A model generated the notes under the pieces. That model was not told the origin of the DNA, searched no databases, and saw only the letters and a list, made by a program, of their open reading frames with translations. A program made the translations under genes and the position numbers. DNA of 64,000 nt from Thecamonas trahens ATCC 50062 (lineage: Eukaryota > Apusozoa > Apusomonadida > Apusomonadidae): the NCBI RefSeq assembly GCF_000142905.1, contig NW_013657646.1, positions 66,193 through 130,192 on the forward strand. The letters are read 5' to 3'. Positions 40,114-50,500 of this stretch are shown piece by piece (position 1 is the stretch's first letter; every line of letters begins with the position of its first letter).

Positions 40114-43100
40114 ATGTCTTCTGCAGGGAGCACACGGAGGGTCTCCTCCGCCTCCTCCTCCTCATCATCTACATCCTCCTCGGCAAGCAAGTCTTCTGCT
40201 TCGGTTGCTTCCGCTACCAGTCATGATCGTCCATCCTCAGCAGCATCGTCCACAAGCGCTGCATCTGCCTCTAACCCGGGCTCGGCTGGCTCGGCTCATA
40301 GCTGGCTGGCTCGGCTGGCTCGGCTCATGGCGCGGCGAGGGTTGCGGCATCGGCCTCGACCACATCTGCCGCATTTACGGCATCTGCCACATCCACGGCA
40401 TCTGCATCGATACCCACAGAGAGCGCTGGGCGTGGCTTACAGGGCAGACAGGTTGCGAGCAACGTGTCTTCGTCGCAGCTATCGGCTGGCGAAGGTGACG
40501 TTGATGGCGGAGAGGAGAGGCCGAGTGGACCGAGCAGTGAGCCGAACGCTAACGCGCTGGCCATGGCGTTCACCTATGGGTTCAACAAGAACATCCTGCA
40601 GGGTGTGCAGGCGCTTCGGACCCGCAAGCGCAACGTACGCTGAGAGAGCAAGAGAGGGGGAGCGAGCGAGAGAGGGAGGGAGGGAGCGAGAGTGTGGGAG
40701 CGAGAGTGCGTTGGCTAGGGCAAAGCGACTCACCTTACATGATGGTACTGGCACGATGCCACTGGCATAATGGTACGACGGTTTGGTGTGTGCGATGGCA
40801 ACAGGCGATGTTCTACGTCTCGGGCCACACCGGAGTCATCCACGACCTCGACACCAACCAGCAGCAGCTGCTTCAGGGCCACTGCAACCCAATCACGGCG
40901 GCGTGCGTGTCTAAGGACGCCAAGTGGATCGTGACGTCCGACACAGGGCTCGATTCGATGGTGATTGTTTGGGAGGCCGCAAGCGGGACGCCGGTCAAGA
41001 CCATCTTCCAGTCGCAGATGGATGCGCTGACTGGGTTTGCCAACTCGGGCGTGGTTGCGCTCGGACTCTCGCACGGTGCACGGTTCCTAGCGACGCTGTC
41101 GTCGACGTCGCCGCAGATGCTGGCGCTTTGGGACTGGGCGGCACTGCCGGGGCCGGACGAGGTGGGCGCGGACGACGCGGTGCCGTTTGCGCCACTGGTC
41201 TTTGCGCATGTGCCGACCACCGACCTCCAGCTCTCGGTGGCGTTCAACGAGTACGTCAAGGGCCATGAAGGGACGAGCCTGGTCACCAACGGTGACTCGC
41301 GGGTGGTGTTCTGGCACTGGTCGCCGGACGAGCGAGTGTCGACGACCGCCGGCGAAGACGGCGGTGACGACGGCGACAGTGGCGGCGGCCTTGTCTCGCA
41401 GCACAAGCTCCACTTTTACGCCCCGCCCATTGTGGCGTCCGAGTTTAAGCACGCCATGGGCGCGTTTACACTCTCGATCTTCCTCCCACATGGCGAGCAG
41501 GCGCTGACGGCGACGGTCGACGGCGACGTCATCCTCTGGGACCGCGGCCTCCCCGAGGAGGGCCTCAAGCCGACAGACAAGAAGGCGGTCAAGGCATTGC
41601 AGCTGCACTCTGACGTCGCCATCAACGTCATCATTGCCACCAAGGATCACATCGTTACCGGCGGCGAGGACGGCATGGTCCGGTTCTACGACTACTCGTT
41701 CCACCTTGTGGCCTGGTTCGAGGAGCTGCACGCCGGGCCGGTGACCTCGCTCTCGTTCATGCCTGAACTCGCGCCGCTGGGCGAGGGCGGCGACGAGGGC
41801 GCCGGGTGGCGGCCGGGCTCGGTGCCGGCACCGCCGCGGCGGGCGCTTGTCGGCGCCCACAAGAGCGTGGGCGAGGCACTTGACGAGGAGCTCAAGGCCG
41901 CTGACTTTCTGGTTGGCACCGCCGACGGCTTGGTTCTCCAGGTCCACGCGTCCAAGTTTGGCCAGCTCGGCGTGATGCCCGAGGACCAGTCGACGGTCCT
42001 CATTGAGGCACACAACGACGCGGTGCTTGCGCTGGCGACGAGCCCCGCGGCGCCGCTGCTGGCCATCACTGGTGCCTCGTCGCTGCTGCAGGTCTTTGAC
42101 TACGAGGCCAAAGCGCTGGTCGTCTCGCGGGTCATCGACGAGGACCCCAACTGGGTGGCCAAGATGGAGGCTGCCGAAGCCGAGGCCGGGCCTGGCGGCG
42201 ATCTTGGTGAGATTGAGGGTGCTGAGCCGCCCGGCGCGCATCTTCAGGCGGTGGTGTACGACCCGACCGGCCTGTTTCTGGTTGTCGGCTCGGCGACCGG
42301 GGCGGTCAACGTGCTCGACGGGGCGACGCTTGCGCTCACACCCAAGGGCCACTTTACCACCTCCAAGGGCGCGGTTCTCCACCTCGCCTTCTCCGAGTGC
42401 TCCACATATCTGGCGGCCGCCGACGCCGACAACTGCGTTGCGATTTTCCGCGCGACGGAAGCAACCCAGGCGACCCTCTCCAAGGCCAAAACCAACTCCA
42501 AGGTTTATGCAGCGGCGGTGGCGGCAGCGGCGGCCTCAGCGGCGAGCGAGGCGGCGGACCTTGTGGCGTCGACAACGGCTGTCGGTGGTAGTGGCAGCGG
42601 CGGGATTTTTGTCTCGTCGTCGGCAGGCGTGCTTGCGGCGGCAGCGGGCATCGAGCGGCCAGAGCTGCCGCCGGTCTCGGAAGTCGAGGCGGCGTACGAG
42701 TATGTGGGCCGGTTCCGGTCACACTATGCGCAGATTGTGGGCCTCGCGTTTGGGGTGGGCAAGGACGACGCGCCGCGGCTCATTTCACTCGGTGCAGATC
42801 GGCACCTTGTCGAGTACGACCTGGCCAACTCGAGCGTGACCGGCGGCGTGGCGATTCTGGCGGCGACCAAGATCGAGGAGACGGCGGTGCCGACGGCGCT
42901 CTGGTGGCACCACAACAACTCGTATGTGGTTGCAGACTCAGAGTACAAGTTCAAGGTGCTGACGAGCGAGCGCCAGCCTGCAGTGCGATCGACGTACCTG
43001 GCGCCGACGTACGGGCTGCCTGTCAACGCGCTCGCGCCGCTGCCGTCGCGGTCGGGGCTTCCGCGGTACGCGGCGTACGCGACGCCGGAAAAGGTCATCG

Positions 43101-43858
43101 GCCTGCTCAAGTTGCCGCTGGACGGCAACCCGAACAAGGCGATGGGTCTCATTGCGCAGCCCGGCGCGGTGACAGCACTGGCAGTGTCGTCAGACGGCAA
43201 GTATGTGTTCTCTGCCGGCGGCGACGACCTGGCGGTCAACCAATGGGGCGTGCACACCGAGGCGCTCGACGTGCAGGCAGCGCTCGGCGGCGAGGGTGTG
43301 GACCCATATGCAGCTCTAATCGAGGGCGGAAAGGACGGCCCGTTCTACGAGGACATCAAGGACTACTTTTACTATGCCCAGATCCTGACGCAGGGTGAGA
43401 ACACCACCGAGGAGCGCGACGTCGACAACCATGTCCACGTCGACCGTTTGCCAGACATCATGCGGGCACTCGGCTTTTATCCAACCGAGCACCAGGTCGA
43501 CAACATGATCAACCAGGTCAAGTACTCGCAGTGGGACGTGACGCAGCGAATCCGGACGCACCTTGACTTTGAGGAGCTCATCATGATCTACGTCAACCAT
43601 CGGCCGGTCTTCAACGTCGGTCATGCGCAGATTGCTGCCGCGTTTGACGCGCTCGGCGCGGAGCAGGTGACCGGCCTCCTCCAGCGCGAGCGGCTGTTCA
43701 CCTTTTTGCAATCGCGCGGCGAGGCCATGAACGAGCAGGAGCTCCTCGAGTGCCTGGCTGCGCTTGTGGCCGATCGCGACATCGAGGAGGTTCTTGGCGC
43801 CAACATGACTGCTGCTGACTTTGCCGAGAGCGTCCTCGGCTTTGATCCTCCTCTTTGA
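40114..43858 (+). CDS. CFAP251: CFAP251 (WDR66), flagellar calmodulin/spoke-complex WD-repeat protein
   Basis: Exon 1 starts MSSAGSTRRVSSAS at 40114 and ends at 40634 (GTACGC donor); exon 2 is 40805-43858. The join reads FTYGFNKNILQG, then MFYVSGHTGVIHDLD and LLQGHCNPITAACVS, closely matching the conserved start of the CFAP251 WD domain. About ten WD-like blades follow, then a C-terminal EF-hand-like module (about 880-1050: HVDRLPDIMRALGFYP, LDFEELIMIYVNHRPVF), as in CFAP251. The family belongs to the calmodulin- and spoke-associated complex linking radial spokes to the nexin-dynein regulatory complex in the axoneme, so the organism builds motile flagella. Exon 1 is Ser/Ala-rich and needs a frame change near 40300 where a 21-bp segment is duplicated. 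Confidence 0.9.
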
Positions 43859-44043
43859 GTACACACACACGCACACACACACACACACAAACTTAGCTGG
43901 GAAAGCTCTGCCGCGTCTGCTTGCCCCGACCGCCCGTCTCTCCTGCCGAGTCTTGCCCAACGCCAGTGAGCCCCGAACCGGCCACAGCTCACTCTTTCGA
44001 CGAGCCCGTGCTCAGCGACAGAGAGCGAGTCAAGGTGGAGGCC
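43859..44043. repeat. (CA)n microsatellite at the start of a short intergenic spacer
   Basis: Directly after the CFAP251 stop there is a (CA)n tract with one G interruption (43861-43889). The two-pore channel start lies only 185 bp after the CFAP251 stop, so the repeat sits in the 3' UTR or promoter. Confidence 0.7.
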
Positions 44044-46910
44044 ATGCCCAACGTGCTTGACCTGCACAACGCAGACTCTGAATCCATTCCCAGCACACCG
44101 TCCAACAGCAGTTCCAGAAGTCATGACGGAGAGTATGGTCATGGTGGTGGCCAAGCTGGACGAGCTGGGCAAGCTGGGCAAGCTGGGCAAGCTGGGCAAG
44201 CTGGACAACCTGGTCTCCTCCGACATGCCTCTGATACAGGCAACGTCCGGCTCTCCTTCCCACAAGGAGGGCAAGCACGGATGACCACGGCATCATCGCT
44301 CAAGGACGTTCGCTCTGTTCTCAAGAACAAGCAATGGCTTGATGATCATGATCGTTTGAGAGCTGAGAAGGGTACGCATGTCATGGTGCAATGGCACGAG
44401 TCACGTGAGCCCGTGCCCCAGGTCGAGGGGGGGGGGGGGGTAGGGAGAGAGAGAGAGGAAGGGGGATGGAGTACATGTGACTTATGTGTGTGTATATATG
44501 TGTGTGTATATGTGTGTGCGTGTGTGTGCGTGTGTGTGTATGTGTGTGTATGTGCGTGTGTGGGTCGTGGTTGGCGCGCGGGTGGCGCGCGGGGTGGCGG
44601 CGGTGGCGGGAACCTGGACGGCGATGGCTCTATCTGTCTATCTCTCCCTCTCTTTCTTGACTATGGTCTGATACCGGAACGTTATATCTATCAACAGCCC
44701 GGCTTGACTCGCGGCTTCACGAGGCGCTGTTGGTCGACTCGAAAGAGGAGGCTCTGGCTCGGGCAGCACACTACATTGATGTGGCGCTGACCGAGCGCAA
44801 GGTGCAGCTCGGCGGTCTCACGCGGTTCCAGCGCAATTTGTACCTGCTCCGCAAGAACTGGATGTACCTGTGGTTCATCCGGCTCAATATCCTTCTCCAG
44901 CTCGGCCTCGTGCTCATCGAGCCGGCGTCGCGGCGGACGGCGGAGGACAACCACAAGCAGTTTCTTGCCGAGGTCATCATCGGCTCGTTTTCGGTCTTTA
45001 TCCAGCTTCTGGATGTGTGGATCCGGGCGTATCCGTTTGGCCTCTCGCACTTTAAGGAGCCGTGGAATTCGGTCAATGCAGCTGTGGTCTGCATCAATGG
45101 CCTGGACATCATTTTCCGGCTCTCGCGGGTCAGCTCGTTCCGGTTTTCGCGGGCGGCACGACCGCTTCTACTCATCGCGCAGTCGCGGCGCCTGCGGCAG
45201 ACGTTCTCGCTTATCGTCAAGTCGATGCCGGCGGTGCTCGGCGTCGGGCTCATTTTCTTTGTCATTACCGCTTGTTACGCGCACCTCGGCGTTATGCTCT
45301 TTCAGGGCCAGTACAGCTACCGCGAGGATGAGATCCCGGCCGGCGACTTTAACACGTGGTCGGCGGCCATGCTCTCGCTCTTTTTCCTCATCACCACCGA
45401 GAATTACCCGATGATTATGTACCCGGCGTTTGACGTCTCGCAGTACGCGTCGGCGTACTTTATGTCGTTCATCTGCGTCCATTTCGTGCTCATGGCACTC
45501 CTTCTGGCCGTCGTTTTTGACGCCTACTCGGAGGAGCACCGCAGCCACATTGTGTCGTCGCTGGTCAAGGAGAAGCGCAACCTCATGCTCGCCTTTCACT
45601 GCATTGACCGCGACAACTCAGGCTTTGTCGATGTCTCCGAGTGGGAGGACTTGCTGAGAGTCATCCGGCCCGACCTCGACCCGGAGCAGTCGCGGCTCAT
45701 GTTTGCGCTGCTCGACACCGACGGCGACGGCGAGCTCAACGTCGACGAGTTCACCATGCTCGCCGACATGCTGACGTGGAAGTTTGAGCGCCTGCCGGAG
45801 CGCGACCTGTGGCAGCGGATGTGGGACAAGGTGGCGTCGGTCATCGGCGTCCCGCTTGCCCTTCTCTACCTCGTCGCCATCGGCAAGCCCCTGGAGTACG
45901 TGTACAAGGCCGCCATCATAGTCAATGCCATCCTGCATCTTGTTTACGTCGAGGACACACTGCCCAACTTTGTCGCCTACCTGCTCCTCATCTTTGTCAT
46001 CTTCTTTACTCTTGTTCTCGCCATCAAGCTCTGCGGACTCGGATACTCGACGTTCAAGTCGTCGGCGTTCAACCTGTGGGACACGTTTGTCATCGGCACG
46101 ACCTGGATCTTGTACATCTGCTACAAGGCCGGCTGGGTCCCGCACTTTTACAATGTCACGTGCTTCCTCCTTCTCTCGCTGTGGAACGTCCGCCAGCGGC
46201 ACAACGGGCTCATCGCCAAGATGCTCGGCATCGACGAGCGGTTTGACTCGTTCCTGGCCTCGGTCAAGCAGTCTGGCTCGATCATCTTCTCGCTCCTTGT
46301 CGTCGTCTGCCTCCTCCTCTACTCGTACGCCATCATCGGTATGGAGCTCTTTGCCGGGCGGTTCGACAAGCCGGCTAACCCGCCGTACGACAACGAGGAG
46401 GCCAACTTTAACGACTTTGGGCGGGCCCTGCTCACATGCTTCCAGGTCCTTGCCACCAACAACTTTAACGAGATCGCCCGCTACGCTGCCTACTCGACGG
46501 GAAACCCGTACACTTCGTGGTACTTTATCTCGCTCTGGACGCTTGTCACCACCCTCCTGGTCGATCTCCTCGTCTCGCTCCTCATTGAGGCCTTTACCCG
46601 GACTGTCGACAACCCCGAGATGAACTCGCAGAGCTTCCTCCTTGGAGACGAGACTGGCTCGATCAAGGTCCGCCGTCGGCGCCGCTGGTCACGCGAACTC
46701 ATCAAGCGCGACTTTTCCGAGGGCGATCGCGAGCAGCTCCTTGTCCAGGCTCGCGACGCGCTGGTGGTTAAGCTCACCCACTTTCACCAGCGCTCCATGC
46801 ACACCATGCACACCCGCAACGCGGCGTACACCACCCTCCGCTCGCCTGTCGACGACATTGGCGGGACACACGTCAACGATGCCACCGAGTACTCGCCTCT
46901 TCTAGCCTAA
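44044..46910 (+). CDS. Two-pore cation channel (TPC) with two EF hands
   Basis: Exon 1 (44044-44371) starts MPNVLDLHNADSES and ends at GTACGC; exon 2 (44698-46910) joins in phase 1, giving 846 residues. The N-terminus is cytosolic and contains a short GQA repeat. Two six-helix channel domains follow. Domain I has an S4-like segment RAARPLLLIAQSRRLRQTF and a pore TTENYPMIM. Domain II has a pore ATNNFNEIA and the final helix TLVTTLLVDLLVSLLIEAF. Between them lie two canonical EF hands (DRDNSGFVDVSE and DTDGDGELNVDE, all Ca ligands present), the arrangement of plant vacuolar TPC1. Domain II S4 is poor in positive charge. Likely an endolysosomal or vacuolar, Ca-regulated cation channel. The 326-bp intron has a GT-rich tract. 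Confidence 0.9.
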
Positions 46911-47041
46911 AAGAAGGCAAGTCGCACCTGTCGCGCCATTGATCATGCCAGTCCGGCCTTGGAGCTCGTGTGCCGCGAGAAGCAGCAGTCGGTCGAGCGG
47001 CCGGTGAGTGTCAACACCCGACTCGACTCGACGCGGCGGGC

Positions 47042-48337
47042 ATGGCAAAAGCAACAGGCTACAGCGAGATACAGTGGCATCACGGACGCCCGAGCGAGGG
47101 AGGAAAGTATGCCGGACTAGCTGCACGCGGGGTGTGTACGGCAACTGTGGGAAAGTATGTATGCGTGTTTGGCGGCTTCTTTCAGACCGCGCCGGCCGAG
47201 CAAGAGTGGGACGGCGATGAGGCGGCCCGCGACACGATGGTGGTGATAGACGGGTGGGCGGTGAAGGAAGGCTTTGATGACAGAGTCTCTGCTGGCAGCG
47301 ACAGCGGTAGCGACAACGATAGTGGCAGAGAGGATGGTATCGCGGGTGGGGTTGGATCGACGGGCGAGCAAAGGCCGCGACCTTGCGGGCGTGGTCATGG
47401 CCACATGGCGAGCTTGGGCGATGACAAGGTGCTGCTGTTTGGGGGAACATACTTTGATGACGATGCCGATGACGATGTGTACCTTAATGATACATGGCTG
47501 TTTGATGTCGGCAAGCGCAAGTGGCAAGAGCTGGCGCGGTACGGCGCTGAGCCGCATCAGCGGGCCGAAGGAGTGATGGTGGCGGTGCCGGGTACGCACA
47601 CTGATGTGTTGGCGGCGGTGCTGGCATTGATGGATCCGGATACTTTGGCCAAACTGGAAAGTGTCGGACTTGAGGTTCGTGCACGCGATGGATGCGCTGT
47701 GCTGTTTGGCGGGACATGCTGGCCGGACGAGATCGACTCGCGGTTCTACCGCGACGTTCGGGTTGCGGTCCTTGTGGGACGTGCTGACGGCGGGTGTGCG
47801 ACCGGTGTGGCTTGGATCAAAATCAATGCCGGTGGGATCCGGCCGCCAACGCTGCGCGGGGCAACTGGAGTGTTTGACGCAGCGAGCGAGGCGCTCGTCA
47901 TCATCGGCGGACGGCATCAGTCGCCGTTCGACGACGTCTTTTACTACGGCGACGTGTACTCATTGGATCTGCTGAGCATGACGTGGGAACAGCTTTCTGT
48001 AACTGGCGATGGCTTCCGCCCGCGTTTTGACCTCGGTGCGGCGTACGTGGGACCGCTGGAGCGCACGATCGTGTTTGGTGGCAACGTTGTGGACGACTAC
48101 CTCGACGACGGCCCACACAACGACGTGTACGAGCTCAACACCAACGTGTCGCCGGCGATGTGGCGGGCGGTGGGCCGAGGCAGCTCTCGCGCACCAGGAA
48201 GACGGTTCCAGCACGCGGTGGCAACCGTGAGCTGCGGCGAGTTTGTACGGGTCTTTGTGGTTGGCGGCTTCACCAACACTGGCGTCCGGGACGAGTACTA
48301 CCCCGATCTCTCGTGGTTCGACCTTCCGCTGTTGTAG
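47042..48337 (+). CDS. Kelch-repeat beta-propeller protein
   Basis: 431 residues from the Met at 47042 (MAKATGYSEIQWHH); the frame is open to 46970 only from a non-ATG codon. At least five Kelch blades are visible through VFGG/LFGG/IIGG strands and spaced Trp residues: YVCVFGGFF, VLLFGGTYFDDD with LNDTWLFDVGKRKWQEL, AVLFGGTCW, ALVIIGGRH with VYSLDLLSMTWEQL, TIVFGGNVVDDYLDD and VFVVGGFTN. Acidic inserts (Asp/Gly/Ser-rich, about residues 80-130) lie between blades 1 and 2. No BTB, F-box or other partner domain, so probably a protein-interaction scaffold. Specific role unknown. Confidence 0.85.
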   Translation: MAKATGYSEIQWHHGRPSEGGKYAGLAARGVCTATVGKYVCVFGGFFQTAPAEQEWDGDEAARDTMVVIDGWAVKEGFDDRVSAGSDSGSDNDSGREDGIAGGVGSTGEQRPRPCGRGHGHMASLGDDKVLLFGGTYFDDDADDDVYLNDTWLFDVGKRKWQELARYGAEPHQRAEGVMVAVPGTHTDVLAAVLALMDPDTLAKLESVGLEVRARDGCAVLFGGTCWPDEIDSRFYRDVRVAVLVGRADGGCATGVAWIKINAGGIRPPTLRGATGVFDAASEALVIIGGRHQSPFDDVFYYGDVYSLDLLSMTWEQLSVTGDGFRPRFDLGAAYVGPLERTIVFGGNVVDDYLDDGPHNDVYELNTNVSPAMWRAVGRGSSRAPGRRFQHAVATVSCGEFVRVFVVGGFTNTGVRDEYYPDLSWFDLPLL

Positions 48338-48869
48338 TGAGAATGGCGGGGGCGGTTAGCAGCTGTCCGCAGCGACGATGCTGGTCGTTGGACCGGGTGG
48401 CGTAGTTGGCTTCTGGGGTTAGGCGCGGTCGGCCTCTTCCCACATGCCCATGGCACTGCCCTCGGTCTTGTCCCTAGTGATGACCAAGAGCTGGCACCGG
48501 TCCGACATGCAACATACGTCCGATATGTGTCGTGGTGCATGACGAGGCCTATGCTGCTTGCGCCTTTGCTTGGGTCGTACGCGAAGGCCGTTTCTTGGCC
48601 GCCGATGCCCAAGCCGATGGCTATCCCGATGCCCGGGTCGAGAACTATCCCGATGCCCAGGCTAGTGTTTAGCCCGATGCCTAGCCCGTTGTCCAGGCCG
48701 ATGTCTAGCTTCTCCAAATCACCAGCCTCCCCCCCCTCGCCCGTTCCCCTCCCCGGCCGCGAGCCCTCATCCACGTTCAGTAATCTCGGTCTGTCGATTT
48801 GTTCGACAGCACCTGTCGCCCCCCCTCCCGACACCACGCACCACTACCCAGCACCCGTACAGCCGAGCC
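48338..48869. repeat. Spacer with imperfect CCGATGCCC repeats
   Basis: 532 bp between the Kelch and pyruvate kinase genes. At 48598-48712 there is an imperfect repeat of about 15-21 bp with the core CCCGATGCCCAG or GCCGATGCC in six or so copies. The last 150 bp are C/T-rich, as before other starts in this window, and should hold the pyruvate kinase promoter and leader. Confidence 0.6.
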
Positions 48870-50486
48870 ATGTTCCGCACATGCATCAACATCGGCCTCC
48901 GGCAGCATGCAGGCATTGTCCAACGTAGCGTGTCTTCGCTGAGCAAGCTTGTTGACTTGGACGTCCGTCATCCGCACTCGCGTGACCGCAAGACCAAGGT
49001 CATCTGCACCGTTGGTCCGGCCACCTGGGATGCCTCGGGCATCTCCTCCCTGCTGGATGCTGGGATGAACGTGATGCGGCTCAACTTTTCGCACGGCAGC
49101 TACGAGGACAAGGCAAAGGCCATTGCTACTTTGCGTGCCGAGCTGGATCGCAATGCTCGGAGTGACGTCGACTTTGACGACGGCTCGTGCGAGGATCTCT
49201 GCGCCATTGCTGCCGACACCAAGGGTCCCGAGATCCGAACGGGCGCTGTGGCCGACGGCGCAAAGGCGGTCGAGCTTGTTGGCGGCTCCACCGTCGAGAT
49301 CACCACCGATCCGCAGTTTGCTACCTCGTGTACGGCAAGCAGGCTCTTTCTCGACTACCCAGACTTTGCCAACGAGGTGAGCGAGGGCCAGACCGTGTTT
49401 GTCGACGACGGGCTCATCGAGCTGACGGTGACCGGCCTGCACCCAGGTGAGGGCGCGGTCGATGCTAAAGTGGTCAACGGCGGCATGCTTGGCTCAGGCA
49501 AGGGGATCAACTTGCCGGGCGCCTCGCTATCACTGCCGGCGGTGTCGGAGCGCGATGCGGCGGACCTGGCGTTTGCTGTGGAGCAGGACATGGACATTGT
49601 CTTTGGCTCGTTCATTCGCTCGGCAGCCGACATTGCGGACATCCGTACGGCGCTCGGCCCTGCCGGCGCGCACATCATGGTCATGGCCAAGATCGAGAAC
49701 TGGGAGGGCGTGCTCAACTTTGACGAGATCCTGGCAGCTTCGGACGGGATCATGGTGGCACGTGGCGATCTCGGCATCGAGGTTCCGGCGTCCAAGGTGT
49801 TTCTCGCGCAAAAGTCGATGCTGGCCAAGTGCGTACTCGCCGGCAAGCCGGCAATTGTGGCGACTCAGATGCTCGAGTCGATGGTGAAGAACCCGCGCCC
49901 GACGCGGGCCGAGGTGTCGGACGTCGGCAACGCCGTCGTCGACGGCGCGGACGCCGTCATGCTCTCGGGCGAGACTGCAGTTGGTGCCTATCCGCAGGCT
50001 GCGGTCCAGATCATGGGCAAGGTATGCCAGGAGGCCGAGGCGGTCATCGACCACGGCGAGCTCGGCGCAAGCATCCGCGGACGCCACGCCGCGTACGAAG
50101 ACGTGCTGGTGAGCGTCGGTGATCACCACAAGGACGCGACCCGCGATGCCATCGCGTCGGCCGCCACCGACGCTGCAGCCCGCATCCAGTCCCCGGTCAT
50201 TGTCGTTCTCTCGGCGTCGGGCGGAACCGCCCGCGACGTCGCTCGCTTTCGGCCCGAGGTTCCGATTGTGGCGGTGACCGACGACGCGCGGGTCGCGCGC
50301 CAGCTCAACGTCTCCAAAGGCGTGTTTCCGGTAGTTGTTGCGCCGGCGCCGTTGGACGCGATGCGCGCATCGGGCGTCGCGTTCGGCAAGTCGCTCGGCC
50401 TTGTCGCGCCCGGCGACGAGGTCGTGGTCGTCGCAGCCGTCGGCGACGACGCCGACCCGACGGTCGGCATCCATGTAGCGCACTGA
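48870..50486 (+). CDS. PYK: Pyruvate kinase
   Basis: 538 residues, one exon. It catalyses phosphoenolpyruvate plus ADP to pyruvate plus ATP, the last step of glycolysis. Signatures in order: TKVICTVGPATW, MNVMRLNFSHGSYED (substrate and K/Mg site), AADTKGPEIRTG, a B domain (about 140-240), MAKIENWEGVLNFDEI (catalytic Lys and the Glu of the Mg site), IMVARGDLGIEVP, ATQMLESM, RPTRAEVSDVGNAVVDGADAVMLSGETA and a C-domain ending AAVGDDADPTVGIHVAH. The first 40 residues (MFRTCINIGLRQHAG, with Arg and no acidic residues) resemble a mitochondrial presequence, though N-terminal extensions of this length also occur in cytosolic enzymes. The stop is 14 bp from the convergent methyltransferase gene. Confidence 0.97.
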   Translation: MFRTCINIGLRQHAGIVQRSVSSLSKLVDLDVRHPHSRDRKTKVICTVGPATWDASGISSLLDAGMNVMRLNFSHGSYEDKAKAIATLRAELDRNARSDVDFDDGSCEDLCAIAADTKGPEIRTGAVADGAKAVELVGGSTVEITTDPQFATSCTASRLFLDYPDFANEVSEGQTVFVDDGLIELTVTGLHPGEGAVDAKVVNGGMLGSGKGINLPGASLSLPAVSERDAADLAFAVEQDMDIVFGSFIRSAADIADIRTALGPAGAHIMVMAKIENWEGVLNFDEILAASDGIMVARGDLGIEVPASKVFLAQKSMLAKCVLAGKPAIVATQMLESMVKNPRPTRAEVSDVGNAVVDGADAVMLSGETAVGAYPQAAVQIMGKVCQEAEAVIDHGELGASIRGRHAAYEDVLVSVGDHHKDATRDAIASAATDAAARIQSPVIVVLSASGGTARDVARFRPEVPIVAVTDDARVARQLNVSKGVFPVVVAPAPLDAMRASGVAFGKSLGLVAPGDEVVVVAAVGDDADPTVGIHVAH

Positions 50487-50500
50487 GGGGCAACTATGTT

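Noticed and set aside
43921-44043. Longer N-terminus for the two-pore channel
   Set aside because: The upstream part of the frame has no ATG; the first ATG is at 44044.
46911-47041. Kelch protein starting at 46970
   Set aside because: That position is a GTG codon; the first ATG in frame is 47042 and all Kelch blades lie after it.
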